Positions 6,669-15,047 of a DNA stretch of 18,726 bases are shown piece after piece. Source of the stretch: Candidatus Kaiserbacteria bacterium (GTDB taxonomy: Bacteria; Patescibacteriota; Minisyncoccia; Phycocordibacterales; JABAAK01); NCBI GenBank assembly GCA_014238395.1, contig JABABE010000052.1:1-18726 (forward strand), read 5' to 3'. Every line of letters starts with the position of its first letter. Positions within the stretch are counted from its first letter, which is position 1. The notes under the pieces are model-generated. The model was not told the DNA's origin. It saw nothing but the letters and a program-made list of their open reading frames with translations, and searched no databases. The position numbers and the translations under genes are program-made.

Positions 6669-8094
6669 AATATGATTTTGCAAAATACACTTCGTTTGTT
6701 GTTTCTTTTCCTGTTTTTATACAAATACCTTTTATTTTGCCGTCGGTTTGTTTTATACATCGAACTGTTATCCCCGTATCTTCGTTTATCTGTTTTTCTA
6801 TATTTTTTTCACAACAAAAAAATGCAAGAACAAAATTTCCTTTTGAAACCTTTTCTACCAAATCATCCCAATCTTTTGCAGTTTTCATATTTTCATTTTG
6901 CTTTTTTAATGCTTTTTCATATATATCATTTTGAATCTGATCGAGCATCTCCGGTATTATTTTAGATATTTGGGTAAATGAAATATTTGTTTTATTTCCA
7001 TTTGCACGAGTAACACACACAGCTTCTTTGTTATCTATTTCTTTTTTACCAATCTCAATACGAATTGGAACACCTTTCTTTTCCCATTTGAAAAATTTTT
7101 CTCCAGGTGTTAAGTTACCACTATCTACTTTTACTCTTACTCCAGATTCTTCTAATTCTCTATAGATTTCATTAGCTTTGTCCGTAATTTCTTTCTCGTT
7201 TTCTTTTGAACTAATAGTTGTGACAATAGCTTGTATTGGTGCCATCTTAGGTGGTAGAACTAAACCTAAGTCATCACTATGAACCATTATCAATCCTCCG
7301 ATTGATCTTGTGCTTAATCCCCAACTTGTCTGCCACCCATACTGCTCTTTATTTTGTCTATCAAGATATTTAATATCAAAAGCTTTTGAAAAATTTTGTC
7401 CCAAATTGTGTGATGTCGCATACTGCAATGCTTTGCCATCCTGCATCATTGCTTCAACGGTGTATGTGTTTAGCGCACCGGCAAATTTTTCTGATTCAGT
7501 TTTTTTACCTACTATTGTTGGTATTGCCATATAATTTTCAGAGAAATCTTTATATATCCCAAGCATTTTCAATGCTCTTTCCTCTGCTTTCTCTTCTGTT
7601 TCATGAACTGTATGCCCCTCTTGCCATAAGAACTCAGTTGTTCTTATAAATGGTTTGGTTTTCAATTCCCAGCGAACTACATTTGCCCATTGGTTTATTA
7701 AAATTGGTAAATCTTTATAAGAATGAACCCACTTAGAATATGATTCATATATTATTGTCTCAGATGTAGGTCTGACTATTATTTTTTCATCAAGTTCCTT
7801 TCCACCAGCATAAGTAACCACAGCTACTTCTGGTGAAAAACCCTCTATGTGGTTTTTCTCTTTGTTTAATAATCTTTCTGGTATAAAAATCGGAAAATAT
7901 GCATTTTCGACACCAGTTTCTTTAAATTTTTGATTTAAAACTTTTTGAGAAATCTCCCATATAGTGTACCCATAAGGTCTAATAACCATAGTTCCTTTTA
8001 CTGCACCATACTCAGCCAGTTCTGCCGATGAAACAACATCCAAATACCATTGTGAAAAATCACTTGATCTTTTGGTTATTTTTTTTTCATTCAT
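6667..8094 (-). CDS. proS: Prolyl-tRNA synthetase, short archaeal/eukaryote-like type
   Basis: 475 residues. Charges tRNA-Pro with proline. The catalytic core shows RPTSET (108-113), motif 2 starting RWELKTKPFIRTTEF (141-155) with WQEGHT, and motif 3 near 259-282 (GLSTRSIGG, ending LVLPP). The anticodon-binding domain follows (about 285-395). The C-terminal domain has cysteines at 427, 428, 446 and 458 and ends in the conserved tyrosine (FAKSY), as in zinc-containing ProRS of this type. The inserted editing domain of long bacterial ProRS is absent, fitting the length. It lies 22 bp after DAHP synthase and probably shares its transcript; a weak extended -10 (TGA-TAAACT) also precedes the ATG. 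Confidence 0.96.
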   Translation of the reverse strand: MNEKKITKRSSDFSQWYLDVVSSAELAEYGAVKGTMVIRPYGYTIWEISQKVLNQKFKETGVENAYFPIFIPERLLNKEKNHIEGFSPEVAVVTYAGGKELDEKIIVRPTSETIIYESYSKWVHSYKDLPILINQWANVVRWELKTKPFIRTTEFLWQEGHTVHETEEKAEERALKMLGIYKDFSENYMAIPTIVGKKTESEKFAGALNTYTVEAMMQDGKALQYATSHNLGQNFSKAFDIKYLDRQNKEQYGWQTSWGLSTRSIGGLIMVHSDDLGLVLPPKMAPIQAIVTTISSKENEKEITDKANEIYRELEESGVRVKVDSGNLTPGEKFFKWEKKGVPIRIEIGKKEIDNKEAVCVTRANGNKTNISFTQISKIIPEMLDQIQNDIYEKALKKQNENMKTAKDWDDLVEKVSKGNFVLAFFCCEKNIEKQINEDTGITVRCIKQTDGKIKGICIKTGKETTNEVYFAKSY

Positions 8095-8116
8095 TGAGAG
8101 TAGTTTATCACGAAAA

Positions 8117-9445
8117 TTATCTTTTCAATAATTCAGCAATATGCAGTGCAACTGATATAGATTGTTCTGCGTTTAATCTTGGGTCACAAAGTGTGTGATA
8201 TTTTTCTCCTAGCTTTTTTTTACTATGCTTGTTATCTATGCATTCATATACATTTTTACCAGTCATTTCTAAATGTACACCAGACGGAATAACTGAGTTT
8301 TTTGTACAAATGCCAAAAAACAAAGTTATTTCTTTTTTTATTTCACACACATCTCTTGTTTTATGATTACCTGTTTTAAAAGTATTTTCGTGCATTGGGT
8401 CTGTAATCCAAATCACATTTAATTTTTCTTTTTGCACTGCTTTTATTATTGGTGTTAATGATTTTTTAATGTTCTTGCTTCCCATTCGGATTATTAGTAA
8501 AATTTTCCCACTCTCGTTTTTTATATTTAATGTTTTAACTATTTTTATAACATCTGACGGAACGGCCTTTGGTCCAATTTTTATACCAATTGGATTTTCT
8601 ACACCTCTTAATAATTCTATGTGAGCACTGTTTATTGACCTTGTTCTCTCACCTATCCAAAGTAAATGTGCACTGCACCCGTACCACGTATCTTTTTTTA
8701 TTAACGAACTTTTTCTAATCATAACTTCTTCATAATCAAGCAAAAGTGCCTCATGGCTTGTGAAATACCTAGAATCTAAGTGCCTCCCCTTCATTTTATG
8801 CATATCCATAAACATATGGAATGCCTTTTGTATGCTATCTATTTTGGTTTGCATTTGTTTTGATAACTTTAGTGGCCATTTGTATACAGACTTTAATGAC
8901 GCATACCCACCTTCCACAAAACCTCTCAGTAAATTCAGCGTGGATGCAGAATAAAAATAACCTTTAAGCATCTTTTCTGGATTTGGTATTCTTGCTTGTT
9001 GGTTTGGTTCAAAATCATTTACCATATCACCTCTGTATGAATAAATTTGTTTGCCGTCTATTGTCTCATATGTTGAAGACCTCGGCTTCGCAAATTGTCC
9101 AGCAATCCTTCCTATTTTTAAAACTTTTTTTTCTCCAATGGCATTAATCAAAAAAGACATTTTTGTCAGTACATTTAAATCATCCCGGATATTTGTACCA
9201 GTAGAATCTTTAAAAGACTCTGCACAACTTCCTCCGTGTAATAAAAACCGATTTCCACACTCTACTTCCTTTAGCTCATTTCGTAAATTCTCAATTTCAC
9301 CTGAGAAAACAAGTGGCGGCATATTTTTTAATTGCTTTTTAACACTTTTTAATGTTTTTTGATCACTCCATACAGGTTGTTGTAATTTTTCAAATTTATT
9401 TGCAGTGTAACTTTCTGTAGTCCATTTTACTGAGAGCTTTGTCAT
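8117..9445 (-). CDS. Class II (plant-type) DAHP synthase
   Basis: 442 residues. Condenses phosphoenolpyruvate and erythrose 4-phosphate to DAHP, the first step of the shikimate pathway. The type II family is shown by GGSCAES (71-77; C74 is the expected metal ligand), KIGRIAGQFAKPRSS (about 110-124), the HEALLLDYEE segment, HLLWIGERTR, the PEP-binding stretch PIGIKIGPKAVPSDV, WITDPMHENTF, GVHLEMTG and CDPRLNAEQSI. The core looks complete. No other shikimate gene is in this window, so pathway completeness cannot be judged. Its start is only 20 bp from the divergent Spondin_N gene; a TATAAT ends eight bases before the ATG. proS follows on the same strand. Confidence 0.93.
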   Translation of the reverse strand: MTKLSVKWTTESYTANKFEKLQQPVWSDQKTLKSVKKQLKNMPPLVFSGEIENLRNELKEVECGNRFLLHGGSCAESFKDSTGTNIRDDLNVLTKMSFLINAIGEKKVLKIGRIAGQFAKPRSSTYETIDGKQIYSYRGDMVNDFEPNQQARIPNPEKMLKGYFYSASTLNLLRGFVEGGYASLKSVYKWPLKLSKQMQTKIDSIQKAFHMFMDMHKMKGRHLDSRYFTSHEALLLDYEEVMIRKSSLIKKDTWYGCSAHLLWIGERTRSINSAHIELLRGVENPIGIKIGPKAVPSDVIKIVKTLNIKNESGKILLIIRMGSKNIKKSLTPIIKAVQKEKLNVIWITDPMHENTFKTGNHKTRDVCEIKKEITLFFGICTKNSVIPSGVHLEMTGKNVYECIDNKHSKKKLGEKYHTLCDPRLNAEQSISVALHIAELLKR

Positions 9446-9452
9446 TTAATGC

Positions 9453-9459
9453 TATTATA
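9453..9459. promoter_or_regulatory. Overlapping divergent -10 boxes, DAHP synthase / Spondin_N
   Basis: Plus strand: TATTAT at 9453-9458, seven bases before the ATG at 9466. Minus strand: TATAAT at 9454-9459, eight bases before the ATG at 9445. The boxes share five base pairs inside a 20-bp intergenic gap, so both messages should be leaderless and the two promoters cannot be occupied at once. Confidence 0.6.
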
Positions 9460-9465
9460 TAACCA

Positions 9466-10275
9466 ATGGATAGAAATACCAAATTTTTACTTGTTGTGTC
9501 TATAGCACTTATGATAGTTACACTCGCTTTTACTATTTATGTTGCTAACAAAGAAGTCATCATTAATACTGACACAGAGGATAAAGTCAAACTAGATGTA
9601 AGCGATAGCATAAATGAAACTAAGGATGATTTAGCATCTACTGTTACTGAGCACAAATCAGCAGAAGAGGAAATAAATAATCTGCTCGAAGAAAATAAAA
9701 CAGATGATACTGGTGTTGCTTACAGAGTGACTTTAATTGGTGACTGGAATAAACTAAAAAACCCTGATTGGCATGTCGATGGGTCACACTTCGCACCATT
9801 TGTTGTCTGGTCATATTACAACACAATAGCTGATCCTGTTTATCAAGAATTTACAGAAGCAAGTGAAGGAATGGAAATCATGGCAGAAACTGGTGCCATA
9901 ACAAAACTAAAAGAAGAGTTAGAAAATGAAATCGATAAAGGCACTGTTTTTGATTATGCTTCCGGTGATTTAATTTTTACTCCCGATACAACAAATACAA
10001 TTTTACACTTAGACGAAAATAACTCAATAGCAAGTGTAGTAAGTATGCTCGCTCCAAGTCCAGATTGGTTTATTGCTGTTAGAACTAATCTTCATAAAAA
10101 TAATAATTGGATAGAAGATGTCACAATTGATGCTTTAAATTTTGATGCAGGGACTGATTCTGGTAAAAAATTCAAATCGTTTAATAAAGACACGGATCCA
10201 AAAGAAAAAATAATACCATTAGAAGATGCTTCAGAAATACCTATTGCTTCATTTAGATTTGAAAGAATAAAATAA
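9466..10275 (+). CDS. Membrane-anchored Spondin_N domain protein
   Basis: 269 residues. An N-terminal hydrophobic helix (about 7-27) anchors the protein, followed by an acidic, probably helical stalk (about 30-82). From residue 84 to about 265 it matches the Spondin_N domain: YRVTLIGDW (86-94), the HFAPFVVWSY segment, an acidic-helix region with AETGAITKLKEE, the hallmark APSPDWF (196-202), the NNWIEDV stretch and FDAGTDSG (226-233). This domain is best known from the N-terminal region of animal F-spondins, extracellular-matrix proteins, and also occurs in secreted bacterial proteins. A surface adhesion or binding role is likely by analogy; the ligand is unknown. It diverges from DAHP synthase and ends one base from convergent uvrB. 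Confidence 0.88.
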   Translation: MDRNTKFLLVVSIALMIVTLAFTIYVANKEVIINTDTEDKVKLDVSDSINETKDDLASTVTEHKSAEEEINNLLEENKTDDTGVAYRVTLIGDWNKLKNPDWHVDGSHFAPFVVWSYYNTIADPVYQEFTEASEGMEIMAETGAITKLKEELENEIDKGTVFDYASGDLIFTPDTTNTILHLDENNSIASVVSMLAPSPDWFIAVRTNLHKNNNWIEDVTIDALNFDAGTDSGKKFKSFNKDTDPKEKIIPLEDASEIPIASFRFERIK

Positions 10276-10276
10276 A

Positions 10277-12292
10277 CTATTTTTTCTTTGAATTCTGCTC
10301 TTGAAATCTAATTATTTCATCCCGAAGTATAGCCGCTGTCTCGAAATCCAATTTCTCCACTGCCCTTTCCATAGCTTCTTTCTTTTCTTTAATGAACAAT
10401 TTTGGATTTCTTTTGTATTTGTTCATTTCCAGTTTTAAGAGACTGTCAGTTGTTCTTTTTTGTATTAGATTCATCTCATCCCTTATATCTTTTATTTCCT
10501 TTTTTATCGTCATTGGTGTAATATTATTTTTTTTGTTATGAATTTGTTGTTTTTCTCTTCTTATTTTTGTTTCAGAAATAGCAATTTCCAGTGCATTACT
10601 GATTACATCCGCATATAGGATTACTCTACCTTTTTGATTTCTTGATGCTCTTCCAATTGTTTGTATAAGAGATGTCTTTGTCCGTAAAAAGCCTTCCTTA
10701 TCAGCATCAAAGACTGCTACTAGGGTGACTTCTGGTAGGTCTAGACCTTCTCTCAAAAGATTCACTCCGATGAGTACATCAAATTTACCTCTTCTAAAAT
10801 CAGTTAGAATTTCAGTTCTCTCTATTGTTTTTATCTCACTATGTATATATTTTGATTTAAATTTATGGTCGCTCATAAAGCTTGCTAAATCTTCTGCACT
10901 TTTTTTGGTCAATGTAGTAGCCAAGACTCTCCCTTTGGTTTTTATCTCTTTTTTTGCTTCTTTGATAAAAGACGCTACTTGTCCTTCGTTTTTACTTGTC
11001 GCTGTGATTGGCTTTACCAAAATTTCTGGATCAAGTAAACCTGTCGGTCTTATTATTTGTTCAACTACACCACCTTGTTCCTTACTGTTCTGTATTTCAT
11101 ATTCTGACGGTGTTGCAGATAGATACAAAATTTGTCCCGTTTTTTTATTAAATTCATCAAAAGTCAAAGGTCTGTTATCAAAAGCAGAAGGCAGCCTAAA
11201 TCCAAAATTTATTAGTGTTGTTTTTCTAGCTCTGTCTCCAGCATACATTCCAGAGATTTGAGGAATGGTTACATGGGATTCATCAACAATTGTAAGAAAA
11301 TCTTTTGGAAAATATGATAATAGTGTATTTGGTGCCTCCCCCTCTTTTCTTTTATCAAAAAATCTAGAATAGTTTTCTATTCCATTACAATAACCAATCT
11401 CACGGATTAGTGCCATATCTTGTAGTGTCCTGTGTTTTAACCTATCAGCCTCAAGAAATTTACCTTGTCTTTTAAACACAGCTAATTGTTTTTTGTATTC
11501 AGTTAATATTTGTTCAATAACAACCCCTCTTCTTGATTCATCTGATACAAAGTGTTTTGCTGGGAATAAAAAGAACCCCTCTATGTCAGGTGAAATTATT
11601 TCTCGTGAAAAAGGATCTATGCTTACAATTTTCTCAATTTTTGAAAAATCGAAAAAGATTTGATAAATTATTTCTTTATTTACAGGCATTATTTCGATTT
11701 TATTTCCAATGACACTCAGTTTCCCTGGTGATAAATTATTTGGAACTCTTTCAAAAAATATTTTTACTGCGCTTTTAATAAACTCTTCCCTTTTAATCTT
11801 TTTGTTTTTTGTAACTTTTAAATGAACCTTTTTGTACTCTTCTGGACTACCTAAACCATATATAGCAGACACGGACGCAACCACGATAACATCTTTTCTA
11901 AGTAACAACGATTGTGTCGAATTGTGTCTCAACCTGTCTATTTCCGCATTTATTTGAACTTCTTTACTTATATATGTATCCGAAATCGGTACATATGCTT
12001 CTGGTTGATAGTAATCATAATAAGATACAAAATAATGTACAGAGTTATTTGGAAAAAACTCTTTATATTCCTGTGCCAGTTGTGCGGCTAAAGTTTTGTT
12101 ATGCGCTATAACCAATACAGGTTTGTTTATTTTTTCTATTACATTTGCTGTAGTGAATGTCTTTCCAGATCCTGTTACACCAAGCAGCGTTGTATGTTTG
12201 TATGATTTGTTTGATAGAGATTTGTGCAATTTATTTATCGCCTTAGCTTGATCTCCAGCTGGTTTATGTTTACTTACTAGTTTAAATTTCAC
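10277..12292 (-). CDS. uvrB: Excinuclease ABC subunit B (UvrB)
   Basis: 671 residues, normal for UvrB, the damage-verifying helicase-like subunit of nucleotide excision repair that receives DNA from UvrA and recruits UvrC. Visible are Walker A GVTGSGKT (38-45), the tyrosine-rich beta-hairpin region YYDYYQPEAY (91-100), the DESH box (IVDESHVTI), the LSATPSEYE segment, GVNLLREGLDLPEV, and the C-terminal UVR motif in the last 45 residues (FETAAILRDEI), which binds UvrC. The start is GTG; a TATATA ends six bases upstream. It follows the FKBP-like gene by 45 bp and ends one base from the convergent Spondin_N gene, with no terminator between them. Confidence 0.98.
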   Translation of the reverse strand: MKFKLVSKHKPAGDQAKAINKLHKSLSNKSYKHTTLLGVTGSGKTFTTANVIEKINKPVLVIAHNKTLAAQLAQEYKEFFPNNSVHYFVSYYDYYQPEAYVPISDTYISKEVQINAEIDRLRHNSTQSLLLRKDVIVVASVSAIYGLGSPEEYKKVHLKVTKNKKIKREEFIKSAVKIFFERVPNNLSPGKLSVIGNKIEIMPVNKEIIYQIFFDFSKIEKIVSIDPFSREIISPDIEGFFLFPAKHFVSDESRRGVVIEQILTEYKKQLAVFKRQGKFLEADRLKHRTLQDMALIREIGYCNGIENYSRFFDKRKEGEAPNTLLSYFPKDFLTIVDESHVTIPQISGMYAGDRARKTTLINFGFRLPSAFDNRPLTFDEFNKKTGQILYLSATPSEYEIQNSKEQGGVVEQIIRPTGLLDPEILVKPITATSKNEGQVASFIKEAKKEIKTKGRVLATTLTKKSAEDLASFMSDHKFKSKYIHSEIKTIERTEILTDFRRGKFDVLIGVNLLREGLDLPEVTLVAVFDADKEGFLRTKTSLIQTIGRASRNQKGRVILYADVISNALEIAISETKIRREKQQIHNKKNNITPMTIKKEIKDIRDEMNLIQKRTTDSLLKLEMNKYKRNPKLFIKEKKEAMERAVEKLDFETAAILRDEIIRFQEQNSKKK

Positions 12293-12298
12293 AAAATT

Positions 12299-12304
12299 TA
12301 TATA
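12299..12304 (-). promoter_or_regulatory. Possible -10 box for uvrB
   Basis: TATATA on the minus strand, six bases before the GTG at 12292, matching the spacing seen at other starts in the window. Readthrough from the FKBP-like gene upstream is also possible. Confidence 0.35.
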
Positions 12305-12337
12305 AACAAAACAGTATTTAATTTAATAAAATCAGTG

Positions 12338-12883
12338 TTACTTTTGATTTATAACTTCTACTATTACCACTTGAAATAAAACATTCGCGTTTGGTGGGAT
12401 TGGTCCTGATCCTTCTTCTCCATATGCAACCTTAGAATCTAATCTAATTCCACGAATACCTCCACTCCTTGCACCCAAGAGACCTATCTCAATTCCAGGT
12501 ATGATAGTTCCGTTTCCAATTACAACCTCAAGAACTTCTCCTATATCAGTTTTTGAAAACAACTGTTCGCTTGACTCCAAATAACCTTCATAAGCGATTC
12601 TAACAATGCTACCTTCTTTTATTTCTGGACCAAATCCTTCTTTGTAATCCACATACTGTACCAATCCACCAATCCGTGATTGAACTTCTGGTACTTTGTT
12701 TTTGCTTGCAAAAAGAGATCCTTCAGTAAATTTTGATGATGGCAACTGTTCTATAGGTAAGACACTTTCTACCCTTTTCACTATCTCTCTTGGAAAAAGT
12801 TGTGCTCCAAATATAAATAGAAAAAATGTGATAGCAACAGATACTGCTATTGCTGTCTTTAATTTATTTGTATCTTGTATCAT
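12338..12883 (-). CDS. Membrane-anchored FKBP-like protein
   Basis: 181 residues from the preferred ATG. A hydrophobic helix (about 11-29) anchors it, followed by a spacer (30-77) and an FKBP fold (about 78-178): GSIVRIAYEGYL (91-102), VVIGNGTIIPG (120-130), EIGLLGA, KVAYGEEG and IPPNANVLFQV. FKBPs are peptidyl-prolyl isomerases and chaperones. Two active-site positions look altered: the tryptophan of the usual IPGW motif is I131, and the aromatic-Asp pair after the GYLE segment reads FS rather than FD, so isomerase activity may be weak. A Shine-Dalgarno-like AAGGA lies eight bases before this ATG, the only clear one noticed in the window, so an in-frame TTG at 12904 is less likely. Located between lysS and uvrB. 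Confidence 0.88.
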   Translation of the reverse strand: MIQDTNKLKTAIAVSVAITFFLFIFGAQLFPREIVKRVESVLPIEQLPSSKFTEGSLFASKNKVPEVQSRIGGLVQYVDYKEGFGPEIKEGSIVRIAYEGYLESSEQLFSKTDIGEVLEVVIGNGTIIPGIEIGLLGARSGGIRGIRLDSKVAYGEEGSGPIPPNANVLFQVVIVEVINQK

Positions 12884-12887
12884 AATT

Positions 12888-12904
12888 TTGTTCCTTGTAT
12901 ACAA
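12888..12904 (-). promoter_or_regulatory. Shine-Dalgarno and palindrome before the FKBP-like gene
   Basis: On the minus strand TTGTATACAA, a perfect 10-bp palindrome (12895-12904), overlaps AAGGA, which sits eight bases from the ATG at 12883. The AAGGA decides the start. The palindrome could be an operator covering the ribosome site, or chance. A second palindrome, GCGTACGC, lies at 12921-12928. Confidence 0.45.
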
Positions 12905-12932
12905 TATAACATATAATATTGCGTACGCTTTC

Positions 12933-14420
12933 TTAGCCTAGTGTTGGAAAAAGCACCGTATCCTTTAGGTTTTTATTGTCAGTTATCAAAGTAACCATTC
13001 TATCAATACCCATACCAAACCCAACCATAGGCGGAAAACCGTGCTCCATAGCATCTAAAAACTCATCATTTGTCGGCATTGCCTCAAGGTCACCTTCTTC
13101 CCTTGCTTTTTTTTGATTTTCAAAAAATATTTTTTGCCTTTGCGGGTCTATTAATTCTGAATACCCTTTCACTACTTCCCATCCCATTATTACAAGCTGA
13201 AAACTCTCTGCTTTACTTGGGTCTTTGTCTGACACACGAGCAAGTGGGAAAAGATCCGTAGGATGGTCTATTATAAACACAAAGTCCTTTAGATTTGGTC
13301 GCGCTAGCTTTTTATATAAATCATCCAATATTGTTGCTCTAGATTTATTTTCCAACATATCTTTTTTCATACCTATCTCTACTGCTTTTTTTAATAGTAT
13401 CTCTTTCGTAGCATCGATATCTACATTATATTCTTTCATTAAATCTGAAAAAGTGACTATTGGAATGTCTTTTGATAAGTCAAATTCGTGATTGTTGTAT
13501 GTAAATGTTGTTTTGCCAAGTGATTTTTCCACAGCATATTTAAGTAGATCCTTGGTCATTTCAATACCTTCAATGTAATCACTATATGCCTTATACCATT
13601 CAAGCATTTGGAATTCTTGCAAATGTGATGAATCTATACCCTCATTCCTAAAATCAATAGCAAACTCAAAAACTCTTTCGATTCCACCACAGGCGACCAT
13701 TTTCAAATCAAGTTCGTTTGAAATACGAAGGTAAAAATCTTTCTTTAAATAATTATGATGGGTTTTAAATGGTTCAGCTAACGCACCTCCATATACTGTT
13801 TGCAATGTTCTTGTTACCACTTCCCTAAAATTTCTTTCGATAAGCCATTCTCTTGTTGCTTGAACAAATTTTTCTCTTATCTTAAATGTTTCTTGTGTTT
13901 TTTTGTTGAGTATTAAATCAAGGTATCGTTTTCTATATTTCAACTCCACATCTTTAACACCAAAAAAAGCAGATGGAAGAGGACTTACTGCTTTTGAAAG
14001 CAGAATAACATCTAGAGCAAGTACTGCCAGTGCGCCTCTTTTTGTAATGAAAGGTTCACCTGATACTCCTATAAAATCCCCAGGATCGACAAACTCATTA
14101 AAAAAATCAAATGAATCACTACCTATACAATCATTTTTTATAGCAATTTGTAATTCACCTTTCATATCAGCTATATCTAAAAAAATTATTTTTCCGTGAT
14201 TTCTTTTTGTTATCACTCTGCCAGCTACACCACATATATTTTTCGGACCACTTAATACCAAATCTCCTTCTCTGAAGTTCTTTTCATCCATTTCAGATAC
14301 ATCAGTTGTAAAATGCGTCTTATTAAATTTATTTTTATAAGGTATGTTACCAGATTTTTTTAAATTATTTAGTTTTTCTAATCTAACTTTGTATTCATCT
14401 GATATATTTTGTTCATCCAT
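12933..14420 (-). CDS. lysS: Lysyl-tRNA synthetase, class II
   Basis: 495 residues, usual length. Charges tRNA-Lys with lysine. The N-terminal OB-fold anticodon-binding domain covers about 55-155 (GVAGRVITKRNHGK, FLDIADMKGELQ). The class II core follows: motif 1 near KYRKRYLDLI and the following helix, the GGALAEPFKTHHN segment, motif 2 in ERVFEFAIDFRNEG with the EFQMLEWY stretch, and motif 3 near the end (GFGMGIDRMVTLIT). The lysine-binding region reads KGYSELIDP. It ends in LFPTLG, as is typical. A TATTAT (14427-14432) ends six bases before the ATG, so a leaderless promoter of its own is likely, though it also lies 17 bp after the S51 peptidase gene on the same strand. Confidence 0.97.
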   Translation of the reverse strand: MDEQNISDEYKVRLEKLNNLKKSGNIPYKNKFNKTHFTTDVSEMDEKNFREGDLVLSGPKNICGVAGRVITKRNHGKIIFLDIADMKGELQIAIKNDCIGSDSFDFFNEFVDPGDFIGVSGEPFITKRGALAVLALDVILLSKAVSPLPSAFFGVKDVELKYRKRYLDLILNKKTQETFKIREKFVQATREWLIERNFREVVTRTLQTVYGGALAEPFKTHHNYLKKDFYLRISNELDLKMVACGGIERVFEFAIDFRNEGIDSSHLQEFQMLEWYKAYSDYIEGIEMTKDLLKYAVEKSLGKTTFTYNNHEFDLSKDIPIVTFSDLMKEYNVDIDATKEILLKKAVEIGMKKDMLENKSRATILDDLYKKLARPNLKDFVFIIDHPTDLFPLARVSDKDPSKAESFQLVIMGWEVVKGYSELIDPQRQKIFFENQKKAREEGDLEAMPTNDEFLDAMEHGFPPMVGFGMGIDRMVTLITDNKNLKDTVLFPTLG

Positions 14421-14426
14421 ATATTT

Positions 14427-14432
14427 ATAATA
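14427..14432 (-). promoter_or_regulatory. -10 box for lysS
   Basis: TATTAT on the minus strand, followed by AAATAT and the ATG at 14420 (six-base spacing). Confidence 0.45.
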
Positions 14433-14437
14433 ACCTA

Positions 14438-15037
14438 TTAAAGAGTTTTTGTTTTATCATCTTTTATATATATACCGCTTCCATCAACAAACGCACAAAC
14501 TTTTTTCTTAGTTCTTTGTTTAAACGACTTAATTTTTCCATCCATAGATTCCCTGTAATGTGGTACAAAAGCAAAATCTACAATAGAAAACGCTGAGAGG
14601 TCAGAGATCCCGACTTTGTTTTTATCTGGATTTATTTCTGCTGCACTTTCTATATCTGGAGACAAGATAAGTGACCCGGCACTTGATCCCATATATAATC
14701 CACCACGGTCAAAAAGTTTTTGTATTTGCTCTAATAAACCTGATTCTTTTGCATATTTTAACAATGCAAAAGTATTTCCACCGCAGACATATACAATATC
14801 AGATTGTATGTCTAAATTTGTTTTCCCTTCTATATCTAAAAAACAAACATCTTTACACCCAAAAGATAGTATCTGCTCCTTTGTTTTTTGTGCAAGCAGT
14901 GCTTTTTCTTTTTTTGGATTTGCTGTTGTTATTATTGTTGCTGTTTTATAATTATATTTTTTTACTAACGATGTAAAAAAATCTTGTATTTTTTTGTGAG
15001 AAAAGGAAGATGATGTTAACAGTAAATGTCGATTCAT
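14438..15037 (-). CDS. Peptidase S51 family protein (peptidase E-like)
   Basis: 199 residues. S51 proteins are Ser-His peptidases with a class I glutamine-amidotransferase-like fold; the group includes dipeptidase E and cyanophycinase. The nucleophile elbow is GSSAGS (117-122, probable nucleophile S119), preceded by YVCGGNTFALL (83-93), the conserved glycine-rich segment; H160 in FVPHYRE is the likely catalytic histidine. It has no signal peptide, so it is probably cytoplasmic. It starts ten bases after the exonuclease stop and precedes lysS, so it is likely co-transcribed with the exonuclease. The substrate is unknown: aspartyl-dipeptidase activity is only one possibility. Confidence 0.88.
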   Translation of the reverse strand: MNRHLLLTSSSFSHKKIQDFFTSLVKKYNYKTATIITTANPKKEKALLAQKTKEQILSFGCKDVCFLDIEGKTNLDIQSDIVYVCGGNTFALLKYAKESGLLEQIQKLFDRGGLYMGSSAGSLILSPDIESAAEINPDKNKVGISDLSAFSIVDFAFVPHYRESMDGKIKSFKQRTKKKVCAFVDGSGIYIKDDKTKTL

Positions 15038-15047
15038 TTCTAAATTT

